Part shown: positions 18,501 to 26,747 of the stretch, in pieces
Layout: each line of letters begins with the position of its first letter
How positions within the stretch are numbered: position 1 is the stretch's first letter
Source of the DNA: Sphingobacteriaceae bacterium
Lineage (GTDB): Bacteria > Bacteroidota > Bacteroidia > B-17B0 > Aurantibacillaceae
Direction: 5' to 3'
Length of the DNA stretch: 64,000 bases
NCBI GenBank assembly: GCA_016715905.1
Contig: JADJXI010000004.1
Span: forward strand, 248,001 to 312,000
Translations under genes and position numbers: made by a program
The notes under the pieces: generated by a model
Told to the model about the DNA's origin: nothing
The model's input: the letters and a program-made list of their open reading frames with translations, nothing else
Databases searched by the model: none

Positions 18501-20520
18501 AGTAACAAGAATTAGCAATTACAAATGGATATTTTCCGGCATTGTTATATTGATTAGGATCATCAATGGCCTGATCAAAACCATCAGAAGAACCATGACC
18601 GAAAAAATTCAATAAAGCCGCACCGTTGCTAATTGCATTTTTAATACTATCACTGATGTTTAATTGTATAGGAGCTGTTGTGTTTTTTCTGAAAGTTAAA
18701 GTATCGCCTCCAAACAAGGTATCTACAATTGTAGTACCGTAATTTTTCATGTATTGAGAAAGTGTATTGGTGAGCGGTTCATCATTACCACCTACAAAAT
18801 GTAAAACTCTTTTTTTCCAATCGGCAGGGGGAGAAGACTCGTGTTGTTGAACTTTAGTTAAATAATCTACTACTTCTGCATCATTTAAAGCGGCAACGCG
18901 TCCAATGGGAATATCCGGAGCGAAGGAATTTGATAAAGAACCGGAAAGCATACTCGACAGCATGTTATCGGTGCTAGGCACACCCATAGTTGGAATTAAA
19001 TTTTGTGATTGATAACCGGCAACTAAATCTTCATTTTTAATCGCTTTGCCTAATAACAATACGTATTTTGGTTTTACGGTTAAGCTATCCTTTAAATACC
19101 TTAACAAATTGCGGATAGCCATTGGATGTTTATTGTTGCCATACGCAAATTGCTCGTACAAGTGAGAAATATCTGCATTAATTACTTGGAATGCACCACC
19201 TTGTTGGCTTTCTCTGTAACTTTTATAAAACTGCGAAGAGCTTTTCGTAAATCCGTGATGAATGATAACATATGGATTATTAAATGCATTGTTTTTATAG
19301 GAAGTAAAATAACCGGTGCTGTTAACAAACTGGAGATTATTTATTTTAATGATGTTGGATTCAGTAGCAGCATAACATTTTTTCATGTCAATTCCATTAG
19401 GTATAACCACCCTTATGTCATTACCAACTTTCACTGTTCTGATTTTTTTATTATTAGTAATGTCATAAAAAGAAGCGCTATCTGAGCCATTAAAATTTAA
19501 CGCAGAAAATTTATAAAATATTTTTGATCCGGCTCCATTAGGTATAAATGATGAAAACTCGCTAATATTATTAAGTGTGTTATTTTGTGGATATACGAAT
19601 TGGAGGTAATAGAGATAAGTAAAGTTATCTGCACTTCCAATAGTAGGATTATTTACAGAAAGTAAAGTGAAATTGCTATTGCTGCTTAAATTTTGAGCAT
19701 TAAAAGTATGTGTAGTTCTAACGGCAACGGTTCCTTTAAAAACAGTGTCTTTTAAAACTACAGGATTTAAAAACTGATCCGTATAGGAGGTACGAATGTG
19801 ATGGTCGTTTGGAACTGAATAATCAATAGAGCCGCTCGCATAATTGATAAATACGGAAGCTGTAATTGGAGTTAATGTGTAATTTTCGAGACTACTAAAA
19901 TTTGTGATTACCATATTTCCTTTATTGAAGAATTGGCCATATCCTTCATTATGTGTATATCGCGGGTCGGTAACCCAATAGGTATTTTCATATACACCAT
20001 TGTAAGCAGTTCGACTTTTGTAAATTCTATTCGCGAAAAAATAATCCGCGTTATTATATAAAATTGAATTGGTATCAGTTTCCAAAACAAATCGTTTGTT
20101 GTTTAATTGCGTGTTTAAAGTCAGAAAGGCATAAATAGTGTCGTTGTACAAGGGTAGGTAAGGGCTGGGTACATATGTGGCATCAAAATAAACCAGCGAA
20201 TCAACTTTACGGATATCATAAGCGTTTGCGTAGAACTCGATATAATCATTGAGGTTCACCTTCCCGTCGTTTTCTCCGACGATAAAAAGTGATTTCTCTT
20301 CACCACCTATAAATAACTGAAAATTGCGGGGATCAATTTGGTTCAAATCGAACTTAGAGGCTAATGTAGTTGAATCTATTCTGTAAATTCCTTCTTTGTG
20401 AATAGGAAACTTTACATATTTCTGCGTGTAATTAATCCATTCATTTCCGTATTTCTGACCGAAAACAGAAATAAATCCTAAGAAGAATATGAAACAAAAT
20501 ATGGCAACTTGCCTTCTCAC
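15502..20520 (-). CDS. PorU-like T9SS sortase (C25 peptidase), long form
   Basis: This 1672-residue protein has a signal peptide (FIFFLGFISVFGQ), a long beta-rich N-terminal part, and a gingipain-like C25 peptidase domain. The likely catalytic His is in FFGHGSSDG (about 642) and Cys in NSCYSGN (about 672). Beta-domains then lead to a C-terminal T9SS-like domain (YPNPFTTSTKFVFTLTG). PorU cleaves sorting signals and attaches cargo to surface lipids. Classical PorU is nearer 1150-1290 residues, so this looks like the longer PorU2-type seen in many Bacteroidota. Gene order with the PorV-like gene, overlapping by 4 nt, supports the role. Confidence 0.8.
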   Translation of the reverse strand: MRRQVAIFCFIFFLGFISVFGQKYGNEWINYTQKYVKFPIHKEGIYRIDSTTLASKFDLNQIDPRNFQLFIGGEEKSLFIVGENDGKVNLNDYIEFYANAYDIRKVDSLVYFDATYVPSPYLPLYNDTIYAFLTLNTQLNNKRFVLETDTNSILYNNADYFFANRIYKSRTAYNGVYENTYWVTDPRYTHNEGYGQFFNKGNMVITNFSSLENYTLTPITASVFINYASGSIDYSVPNDHHIRTSYTDQFLNPVVLKDTVFKGTVAVRTTHTFNAQNLSSNSNFTLLSVNNPTIGSADNFTYLYYLQFVYPQNNTLNNISEFSSFIPNGAGSKIFYKFSALNFNGSDSASFYDITNNKKIRTVKVGNDIRVVIPNGIDMKKCYAATESNIIKINNLQFVNSTGYFTSYKNNAFNNPYVIIHHGFTKSSSQFYKSYRESQQGGAFQVINADISHLYEQFAYGNNKHPMAIRNLLRYLKDSLTVKPKYVLLLGKAIKNEDLVAGYQSQNLIPTMGVPSTDNMLSSMLSGSLSNSFAPDIPIGRVAALNDAEVVDYLTKVQQHESSPPADWKKRVLHFVGGNDEPLTNTLSQYMKNYGTTIVDTLFGGDTLTFRKNTTAPIQLNISDSIKNAISNGAALLNFFGHGSSDGFDQAIDDPNQYNNAGKYPFVIANSCYSGNIHIFGRRSVSEKFVFASQKGSIGFLATTSVGFVHSLNYYTTNFYRSLGVTSYNGGIGDIVKESAEQTALNPDPFTKYTALDMTLHGDPALKITNGTKPDYILTNNNVKFDLKTYTDSVGVIVNYKNLGKAIHDSVFVRIDRYYPNGDSLTVYKRKLGPFFKDSIKLYMLIDFSRGIGLNKFKVKIDDFNEIAETSEINNATIGTVDLFIPGGDILPVYPYQYAVVPKTNTITLKASTTDPFAPSAKYIFQLDTNDLFLNPIQSASITSKGGVLEWNVNLPFADSTVYFWRVSRDSTSPINSFIWKESSFQTINTKRGWAQAHFHQFKNDGFQFVKYKKQQRSFAFENSKNSISCRNGFYPYIAPTNISFFYNNIVMSNWGCSPNGWNIAIFDSISGEVKPVNANLVPGVEFGPYGTCHCQDNPLNYYSFGKMSYCGNSNWKQDLQNFLNSISPNDYVLAYTLGQLADSNAQISVYPNSLYDAFESIGAVTIRTTPDTVPYILFGKKGMLAGQGHEEKGLNKQSNIWLYDSIQTRWKNGYIASEIIGPSSKWNSLHWKVKSVDVGPGDQTILKVVGIKWNGTKDTLATFPIDSMDVIHLDAYADANLYPYLKLVAFMQDPINTTAPQLKKWQVLYDEAPECALNPLKGFAGINDTLQEGDQVTLLFPIENVGTKSFNDSLVVTYWIEDNNRNAVPLPHKLKAKPFAPGEILIDTVKINSYQLVGNNALWIYVNPSGHNKYQAEQHQFNNIGRWPFKVTKDITNPLLDVTFDGIRILNGDIVSAKPNILVSLKDENKFLELNDTSAFNVSILYPSQSIPQKLFFAKDLQFTPANVPKNSCSINYNPTLITDGKYVLMVTAKDRSNNRSGMQDYQVQFEVQNKSTITHVMNYPNPFTTSTKFVFTLTGSEIPEVFTIQIMTITGKIVKEITREELGFLHIGRNITEYAWDGRDTYGDRLANGVYLYRVVSKIRGEQIEKRESGADKFFTKEFGKMVLMR

Positions 20521-21608
20521 TTGTTCATTTTTTTATTGAGATCAATTTTTAATGAAAAAATATTGGAATACAGTGCAATGGAACGATCGCCGATATCCGT
20601 TAAGGCATAATCCAAAGCGAATATCTTGTATTTAATACCTACACCGAAGTTTGGTTGAAATGTGGTGATGAATGCCGTAGCATCATCATTTAATTGTTTT
20701 TGAATATTTCCAATTCCTCCACGCAGAAAAACCACATTTTTAAAACCAATTTCGGTACCTATCGCAGGTTCCATACTCCACAAATTAGTTTTTACAACCG
20801 TATTTCTTTTCCCGTCAAAACTGTTTATGAAATTCACTTCACCTAAAACAGAAATTCTATCTTTCCAAAATAAATGTTTTGTTGAAGCTCCTAAAATTAA
20901 TTTGGGGCTTGTAATTTCAAGTGAAGAACTAGGAACATCATTATTGGTTTGCTGAAATACCGCAATATCTTTATCCGATAGATTATAGCTCCAAGCATTA
21001 AATGTTCCGGTAATGTCTCTTCCCATTGCCGCAAATTTCCATTTTTTGTAAGTATACATAGCCCCGGCATCTAAACCAAAACCCCAGGCACCACCAAAAT
21101 CACCTAATTTTCTTCGGATAATTTTAAAATTACCGCCTACATCTACTCCTTTTAACTGAGGAATTTTTCGGGCATAACTGATTAAAGCTGCAAAATCAAC
21201 AGCATTAAAAGTGGTTATGCGATTGTAATCGATATTACCATTAGCATCCTGTAAATCCAGTGTGTTAGGAATATTATCAACGCCAAATCTTAATAAGGAA
21301 ATTCCGCCAACACTGTTGGAATCAATTCGCTTGGAAACACCCAAATAATCGTATTTGGCAATCCCTGCAAAATATTCAGCATGCATAAGGGCAACCTCCA
21401 TATCATTTTTTTGAGCCAGTAAACCCGAAGGGTTCCAGTATCCTGAGTATGCCCCTTCTACCGAACTGATATTTGCATTTCCCATTCCCAAAGCTCGTGC
21501 GCCAACTCCAATGTTCAGAAACTCGTTACTGTACTTCCGTACCAATTGTGCTTGAGCGGATAAAAATGCAAATGTTAAAAAAAGAAGAGATAATTTGCGC
21601 ATATTCAA
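20517..21608 (-). CDS. PorV-type T9SS outer-membrane shuttle protein
   Basis: A signal peptide (LFLTFAFLSAQAQ) is followed by the PorV/PorQ pattern: YSNEFLNIGVGARALGMGNANIS and GAYSGYWNPSGLL, then a 14-strand-like barrel of 360 residues. PorV captures cargo from the SprA translocon and hands it to PorU. The ATGA overlap with the PorU-like gene shows translational coupling. The promoter is so near that the second methionine (codon 3, 21602) may be the real start. A PorV2-type label would match the long PorU. Confidence 0.83.
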   Translation of the reverse strand: MNMRKLSLLFLTFAFLSAQAQLVRKYSNEFLNIGVGARALGMGNANISSVEGAYSGYWNPSGLLAQKNDMEVALMHAEYFAGIAKYDYLGVSKRIDSNSVGGISLLRFGVDNIPNTLDLQDANGNIDYNRITTFNAVDFAALISYARKIPQLKGVDVGGNFKIIRRKLGDFGGAWGFGLDAGAMYTYKKWKFAAMGRDITGTFNAWSYNLSDKDIAVFQQTNNDVPSSSLEITSPKLILGASTKHLFWKDRISVLGEVNFINSFDGKRNTVVKTNLWSMEPAIGTEIGFKNVVFLRGGIGNIQKQLNDDATAFITTFQPNFGVGIKYKIFALDYALTDIGDRSIALYSNIFSLKIDLNKKMNK

Positions 21609-21612
21609 GTAT

Positions 21613-21641
21613 TAAAGATAGTGAAAAATTGATTTTGTCAA
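21613..21641 (-). promoter_or_regulatory. Promoter TTG-N18-TATCTTTA for the PorV-PorU pair
   Basis: TTG (21639-21641) and TATCTTTA (21613-21620), one mismatch to TAnnTTTG, are separated by 18 nt. The transcript would start within a few nt of the ATG codons at 21608 and 21602. Confidence 0.5.
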
Positions 21642-21820
21642 TAAAATAAACGGTATTAAAAGCACATTATTGTTGACAAAACACAGAAAATCCCCACCCC
21701 TTTCTTAAGATTCGAATTTGTTCCGTAAACTTATTAAGTGGCTCCCTCCCCGTATTATGAAAAATGCGCTTGTATGGCTTGTAAATGCAGGTTGAAAGTA
21801 GACCGTTGGTGGAAATTAAC

Positions 21821-22246
21821 TTAATCCATACCGCCTTTATTTGAAATTTTCCTCCTGTTTATTTTTTTTTCGCTTATTTTCTTTTTAGACTCTGTTCTTT
21901 TCCGTTTACTGCTTTTAGTGGGCTTGCTAGATTTACGGATTTTAACGGGTTTAAGTATAAAATTGATTAAACGTATTAATTTATTTAATGCCTCTATTTT
22001 ATTCTCTAATTGAGATCTGTACTTTTCACATGAAACTTTAATATTTCCGGATTTAATATTTTTATGAATGGCTGCAAGAAGAACTATTTTCTCATGCTCA
22101 GTCAAATACTCCGAATTTTGAATGTTAAATTCCAATTCAACTTTGCTTTCTACTTTATTTACGTTTTGTCCTCCTTTACCTCCGGATCTCGACGTAAAAT
22201 ATTGTAATTCTTTTTTAATTCCTTTAATCTGTAACTCTGTTAACAT
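21821..22246 (-). CDS. arfB: Alternative ribosome-rescue factor ArfB (YaeJ-like)
   Basis: The short 141-residue protein shows RSGGKGGQNVNKVESKVEL near residue 20, which contains the GGQ hydrolysis motif of release factors. The rest is a short RF1-like domain and a strongly basic C-terminal tail (KSSKRKRTESKKK), as in ArfB, which inserts into the empty mRNA channel. It frees ribosomes stalled without a stop codon by hydrolysing peptidyl-tRNA. It is a single gene. There is no codon-recognition domain, so it is not a normal release factor. Confidence 0.9.
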   Translation of the reverse strand: MLTELQIKGIKKELQYFTSRSGGKGGQNVNKVESKVELEFNIQNSEYLTEHEKIVLLAAIHKNIKSGNIKVSCEKYRSQLENKIEALNKLIRLINFILKPVKIRKSSKPTKSSKRKRTESKKKISEKKINRRKISNKGGMD

Positions 22247-22298
22247 TCCGTTATGGATAACCCGAATGAAAATAAACTTTTTTTCTTCACGTAAATAT

Positions 22299-22306
22299 TA
22301 AATTTG
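22299..22306 (+). promoter_or_regulatory. -7 box (TAAATTTG) for the amidase gene
   Basis: TAAATTTG is an exact TAnnTTTG match only 6 nt before ATG 22313. A TTG at 22304 in the same frame lies inside it. No -33 TTG is visible in the T-rich region upstream. Confidence 0.45.
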
Positions 22307-22312
22307 ATAACA

Positions 22313-23593
22313 ATGCGCAGTTTTTTATTATTCTTGATTCTGACACCATTTATTGGTTCGGCTCAGAGCGTTAAAAAATGTAAACAGCGATTTGATAGCT
22401 ATTTGAATTTTAGAGGTTCGTTAAATAGCCTGGTGAAATTTGACAACAATAGTATTTGTATTTATCATAACGGCAAAAAAGAATTTTCCTTATATACGAA
22501 TGAATTGGAGATGATGGCTGAATTTTTTGAGCATACTTCCTTAAAACAACAAACTGAATTATTACAACAAAAAGGGAATAAAAATTACAATAAACGTCAA
22601 CGGGATAGCCTTTGGATTTATGTGGATGACCGAAAAAAATTACCTAAAAAAAGAAAGGGCTTGCCCTTAGAAGGATATCGAGTCGCCATTGATCCCGGTC
22701 ACTTTTCGGTCAGTTTGGATGAAGGTGAAATAGAAGGTAAATATCTTTATTTCGCGCTGGATTCAATCAGAAACGGAAAAGATAGTGTTCGAATTTTTGA
22801 AAGTGAACTCAGTTTTTTAACAGCTCAAATACTGCGAAAAATGCTGGAAGAACAAGGAGCTAAAGTTTTTTTAACCAAAAACGAAAGTAATTTCACTTCA
22901 TTCAATTGTACTTATTCATCTTGGTTTGATAAAAGGAAAAATGCCACGTTAGATAGTTTAGTTGAAGTCGGCTTTTTGACCGTTGAGAAGAAAAACAGAC
23001 TTTTGGCTTTAGATAGAAAAAGATTTTTTTGGGAATTTTTTCGCGATTATGATTTATTAAACAGGGCAAAAATCATCAATACTTTTAATCCGCATGTTTC
23101 GGCGGTTATTCATTATAACGTGGATGAAAAAAATGAGCCCTGGAAAAAAACCACTAAAAAAAATGTAACGATGTCCTTTATAGGAGGCGCATTTACTGCA
23201 GATAATTTTGAGAAAACAGAAACCCGAATTAACTTTTTAAGATTGTTACTCACCAATCAATTAAATTCCAGTGAAAAAATTTCTGCCCAGGTTACCAATC
23301 AATTCAGTAAGCTTTTGCAAATTCCAATTGCTAAGCCTGAGGATGCATTATACTTGAAAAACAACAGCATGACTTTACCGTCACCGGGGGTGTATTCCAG
23401 AAATTTAGTCATGTGTAGACAAATTAATTCTCCGGTTGTATACGGAGAGGCCTTGTATCAAGACAATGAAAAGGAATGTATAGAACTTATGAAGAGAGAT
23501 ATTGATAAATATGGGATTAGGGTAAATAGCAGAGTTGTAAAATGCGCAAATGCTTACATGAACGGTATCGCTAAATTTTTAAAGGAGTTATAA
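22313..23593 (+). CDS. N-acetylmuramoyl-L-alanine amidase (Amidase_3 family)
   Basis: After a signal peptide (FLILTPFIGSAQ) and about 100 residues of an unrecognised domain, an Amidase_3 domain starts at YRVAIDPGHFSVS. The probable zinc ligands are the His of DPGH, the Glu in FESELSFLTAQIL, and the His in AVIHYNVDE. It should cut the bond between muramic acid and the stem peptide in the periplasm. An insertion of about 80 residues sits between the second and third ligand. ATG 22313 was chosen because the longer TTG start falls in the -7 box. It is followed by two small lipoproteins on the same strand. Confidence 0.83.
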   Translation: MRSFLLFLILTPFIGSAQSVKKCKQRFDSYLNFRGSLNSLVKFDNNSICIYHNGKKEFSLYTNELEMMAEFFEHTSLKQQTELLQQKGNKNYNKRQRDSLWIYVDDRKKLPKKRKGLPLEGYRVAIDPGHFSVSLDEGEIEGKYLYFALDSIRNGKDSVRIFESELSFLTAQILRKMLEEQGAKVFLTKNESNFTSFNCTYSSWFDKRKNATLDSLVEVGFLTVEKKNRLLALDRKRFFWEFFRDYDLLNRAKIINTFNPHVSAVIHYNVDEKNEPWKKTTKKNVTMSFIGGAFTADNFEKTETRINFLRLLLTNQLNSSEKISAQVTNQFSKLLQIPIAKPEDALYLKNNSMTLPSPGVYSRNLVMCRQINSPVVYGEALYQDNEKECIELMKRDIDKYGIRVNSRVVKCANAYMNGIAKFLKEL

Positions 23594-23608
23594 AAATCAA
23601 CGAAATTG

Positions 23609-23616
23609 ATATATTT
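23609..23616 (+). promoter_or_regulatory. -7 box (TATATTTG) for the small lipoprotein pair
   Basis: The exact TAnnTTTG match lies 19 nt before the ATG at 23636. A -33 TTG at the right distance was not found. Confidence 0.4.
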
Positions 23617-23635
23617 GTGTAAATAAACTATTAAT

Positions 23636-23872
23636 ATGAAAAAACTACTATTTACCGCTGTGGTTGCTTTAATAAGCGTTTCTTGTGCAAAAGACAGAAA
23701 TTGTACTTGTACAACAACCTCAACCATTCCGGGCTCAACGCCCACCACATTAACATGGACCTTTGTTGAAGTTACGAAAGGCCAGGCAAAAGTGAATTGC
23801 GCATCCAAAGTTACTTCGGTAACAAACGGAACAACTACTGTTACTTATACCGATGATTGTAAATTAGATTAA
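23636..23872 (+). CDS. Small cysteine lipoprotein (family member 1)
   Basis: This 78-residue protein has a lipobox (SVSC, Cys17) and then the family signature AKDRNCTC directly behind the lipidated cysteine. It has a Thr/Ser-rich middle, one mid-protein Cys (KVNCASK) and a C-terminal DDCKLD. The same layout occurs in the next gene and in three genes at 63-64 kb. The four non-lipid cysteines could form two disulfides. The function is unknown; no neighbour gives a clue apart from the amidase upstream. Confidence 0.65.
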   Translation: MKKLLFTAVVALISVSCAKDRNCTCTTTSTIPGSTPTTLTWTFVEVTKGQAKVNCASKVTSVTNGTTTVTYTDDCKLD

Positions 23873-23883
23873 TCCAGAAAAAA

Positions 23884-24156
23884 ATGAAAAAAGTATTTAT
23901 TTTAACCATAGTTGCTGCGGCAACATTTGCATCTTGCAAAAAAGAAAGAACTTGTCATTGCAGAATTGTGCAAGACAATTACGATTTAACAGGAGCTAAA
24001 ATTTCTACCAATGTATCAGACGTTGATATAAAAATGGAAAAAACAGGCTATCAAAAAGCGTTTAAAAATTGTATTCACAAGAAAACTACTATGAATTATC
24101 CGAATACCTCCACTAAAATGGCAGATTACGATGAGTATTGTGAATTAAAAAAGTAA
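23884..24156 (+). CDS. Small cysteine lipoprotein (family member 2)
   Basis: This is a 90-residue lipoprotein (FASC, Cys18) beginning its mature part with KKERTCHC. A Cys follows in FKNCIHKK, and another near the end in DEYCELKK. It lies 11 nt behind member 1 and is the most divergent of the five, with a more charged middle. The spacing suggests co-transcription of the pair from the box at 23609. A terminator follows. Confidence 0.65.
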   Translation: MKKVFILTIVAAATFASCKKERTCHCRIVQDNYDLTGAKISTNVSDVDIKMEKTGYQKAFKNCIHKKTTMNYPNTSTKMADYDEYCELKK

Positions 24157-24163
24157 ATTCTTT

Positions 24164-24194
24164 AAAATCGTTTCAATTGAAACGATTTTTTTTT
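24164..24194. terminator. Bidirectional terminator between the lipoprotein pair and hutI
   Basis: AAATCGTTTC and GAAACGATTT surround an AATT loop, with T's on the right and A's on the left. Both converging genes stop within a few nt. Confidence 0.8.
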
Positions 24195-25446
24195 ACCCTT
24201 TTACTCGACCTTCTATAATTATTTTATCAATTTGTTGTGACCCGAATGCGTAAGGCAAAGAGGCAATGGAATGAATTTCTTTTGTAACAATAAGATTAGC
24301 GAGTTTTCCAACGGCAATTGACCCTAAATCTTTTTGTAAATCACAGGCATAAGCGGAATTAATTGTAACCGAATTAAAAGCTTCCTCGGGCGTTAATTTG
24401 TATTGAATACAGGCCATGCTCATTATTAACTTCATGTTGCCGGTAGGGCAACTGCCCGGATTGTAATCACTCGCAAATGCAATAGGGCAGCCGGCATCAA
24501 TTATTTTTCTTGCGGGAGGCAAAGGCAAGTTTAAAAAATAAGCCGCGCCGGGCAAGATAACAGGCATGGTATTGCTGTTTTTTAATAAAGCGATATCTTC
24601 ATCATTACAATATTCTAAATGATCAACACTTAAAGCACCACATGCAACACCGGTTTTTATTCCATTAGAATGACTGAGTTGTTCGGCGTGTATTTTTCCT
24701 TTCAAACCATATTTTTGTCCGGCCTCTAAAATATTTTTGGTGTCTTCTGCTGAAAAATAGCCATTCTCACAAAAGATATCAATGTAATCAACCAGCTTTT
24801 CAGCATGAGCAGCGGGTAACATTTCGTGTATTACTAAATCTAAATATGTCTTTTTATTGTTTTTAAATTCTTGAGGGATAGCATGAGCGCCTAATAAAGT
24901 AGATTTAATTGGAATGATATTTAAATCTTTCAATCTTTTTATTACGCGTAGCATTTTAAGCTCACTATCTAAATCCAAACCATAGCCACTTTTAATTTCT
25001 ATACCTACAGTTCCTTGTGCAATCACTTCATCGAGTCTTACTTTCGATTGTTTAAATAAATCGTTCTCTGAAGTTTGTCGCAATAATTTAGCTGAATTTA
25101 AAATGCCGCCACCTCTTTTCGCAATCTCTTCATAGCTTAAACCGTTTATCCGATCGGCAAATTCCTGCTCACGGTTTCCGGCAAAAACCAAATGAGTATG
25201 ACTATCAATAAAACCGGGTAATACAAGTTTATTCGAGCAATCTATTACTTCTAAATCTTTCCAATCACTGATTCCCGGAAAACTTTCCATCAATCCAAAA
25301 CCTGCAATTCTTCCGTTTTCAATTGCTAACCAGGCATTCTGAATCGAAGGAACAACTTTCATTTCTTTTCCACGTAAAATTTCAGGCGCTTCATGGTAAG
25401 TCGACACCAACGATTTAATATTTTTAAGTAATAATTTATTGCTCAT
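24193..25446 (-). CDS. hutI: Imidazolonepropionase
   Basis: The 417-residue protein is an amidohydrolase: LPGFIDSHTHLVFAGNREQEF near residue 80, EIKSGYGLD, LLGAHAIPQEF, KIHAEQLSHSNG, SVDHLEYCND and FASDYNPGSCPTGNM are typical of HutI. The enzyme hydrolyses 4-imidazolone-5-propanoate to N-formimino-glutamate in histidine breakdown. The other hut genes are not in the window. It is convergent with the small lipoproteins and shares a terminator with them. Confidence 0.95.
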   Translation of the reverse strand: MSNKLLLKNIKSLVSTYHEAPEILRGKEMKVVPSIQNAWLAIENGRIAGFGLMESFPGISDWKDLEVIDCSNKLVLPGFIDSHTHLVFAGNREQEFADRINGLSYEEIAKRGGGILNSAKLLRQTSENDLFKQSKVRLDEVIAQGTVGIEIKSGYGLDLDSELKMLRVIKRLKDLNIIPIKSTLLGAHAIPQEFKNNKKTYLDLVIHEMLPAAHAEKLVDYIDIFCENGYFSAEDTKNILEAGQKYGLKGKIHAEQLSHSNGIKTGVACGALSVDHLEYCNDEDIALLKNSNTMPVILPGAAYFLNLPLPPARKIIDAGCPIAFASDYNPGSCPTGNMKLIMSMACIQYKLTPEEAFNSVTINSAYACDLQKDLGSIAVGKLANLIVTKEIHSIASLPYAFGSQQIDKIIIEGRVKG

Positions 25447-25630
25447 GTTAATTGTTCAAAATTGAAAAGTGCAGCATCCGCAAGAAAACAAATGCTTTCT
25501 ATTCCCTAAAAATATAAAAAAACATTCATTTACCTCTTTCTTATTTACTTTTTAAATAGAGCCATGTAAATTCATTGAATTTGAAAGAATGTAAGGTGTT
25601 TTATACATTGAAATTGCTTGCGTTTACTTT

Positions 25631-25661
25631 TTGAATTCCCTGTTAAAATATAGTACATTTG
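25631..25661 (+). promoter_or_regulatory. Promoter TTG-N20-TACATTTG for aroC
   Basis: TTG (25631-25633) and TACATTTG (25654-25661) are 20 nt apart. The -7 box ends 6 nt before the aroC ATG, so the mRNA would start at or next to the start codon. Confidence 0.7.
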
Positions 25662-25667
25662 TAATGC

Positions 25668-26747
25668 ATGGCAGGAAATAGCATTGGCATAATTTTCAAA
25701 TTAACCTCATTCGGAGAAAGTCACGGCGCAGCAATCGGGGGTATTATTGATGGGTGTCCGGCCGGATTGAAAATTGATATAAGTTTTGTGCAATCTGAAT
25801 TAAATAGGCGAAGGCCCGGACAAAGCGAAATAACGAGCGAAAGAAACGAGGAAGATCAAGTGGAGTTTTTATCGGGAATTGCTGATGGTATAAGTTTAGG
25901 AACTCCTATCGCATTTTTAATCCGGAATAAGGATTCTAAGAGTGAAGATTATACTCACCTTGATGGAAACTATAGACCCGGACATGCCGACTATACGTAT
26001 CAAATGAAATATGGTATACGAGAGCATAGGGGAGGGGGAAGAAGTAGTGCCAGAGAAACCATTAGTAGAATTGTTGCGGGAGCTATTGCAAAACAAATAT
26101 TGCATCATAAAGGGATTCAGATAAATGCTTTTGTAAAGCAGGTTCATCAAATCAAAACTGAAAAACATTACAGTGAACTGAATTTTAATGAAATTGAAAA
26201 GAGTATAGTTCGTTGTCCGGATTCTAGCGTTTCTAAAAAAATGGAGGATTTGATTTTAAAAACTAAGCAGGAGGGGGATAGTGTAGGCGGCATTATACAA
26301 TGCGTAGTACAAAATGTTCCTGTTGGATTAGGAGAGCCGGTATTTAATAAATTACATGCGCAATTGGGACATGCTATGTTGGGAATAAATGCAGTAAAAG
26401 GGTTTGAGTTTGGAGAAGGATTTAATGCAGTTTATTTAAAGGGTTCAGAAATGAATGATGTTTTTGTAAAGGAAGGAGATCAAATTAAAACAAATACCAA
26501 TCATAGTGGAGGAATACAAGGTGGAATAAGTAACGGCATGCCCATTTATTTTAATGTAGCTTTTAAAGCAGTTTCAACAATTATGATGGATCAAAAATCT
26601 GTAGATTCTAACGGAAATGAAATTATTTTAAAAGCAAAAGGCCGGCATGATCCCTGCGTTTTACCCCGTGCAGTGCCAATAGTTGAAAGTATGACGGCTT
26701 TAGTAATGGTAGATTTTTTATTGCAAGTGCAACTGAATAAAATTTAA
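25668..26747 (+). CDS. aroC: Chorismate synthase
   Basis: The signature sequences are all present: FGESHGAAIGGIIDGCPAG at the N-terminus, RRPGQSEITSERNEEDQVEFLSG, HRGGGRSSARETISR, and GRHDPCVLPRAVPIVESM near the end. AroC makes chorismate from 5-enolpyruvylshikimate-3-phosphate using reduced FMN, the last step of the shikimate pathway. Length (359) is normal. It stands alone, with the 3' end overlapping the convergent FkbM gene by 4 nt. Confidence 0.97.
   Translation: MAGNSIGIIFKLTSFGESHGAAIGGIIDGCPAGLKIDISFVQSELNRRRPGQSEITSERNEEDQVEFLSGIADGISLGTPIAFLIRNKDSKSEDYTHLDGNYRPGHADYTYQMKYGIREHRGGGRSSARETISRIVAGAIAKQILHHKGIQINAFVKQVHQIKTEKHYSELNFNEIEKSIVRCPDSSVSKKMEDLILKTKQEGDSVGGIIQCVVQNVPVGLGEPVFNKLHAQLGHAMLGINAVKGFEFGEGFNAVYLKGSEMNDVFVKEGDQIKTNTNHSGGIQGGISNGMPIYFNVAFKAVSTIMMDQKSVDSNGNEIILKAKGRHDPCVLPRAVPIVESMTALVMVDFLLQVQLNKI

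Noticed and set aside
19126..19485. 119-codon forward frame inside the PorU-like gene
   Set aside because: Antisense to a continuous large coding region; composition does not look like a real protein.
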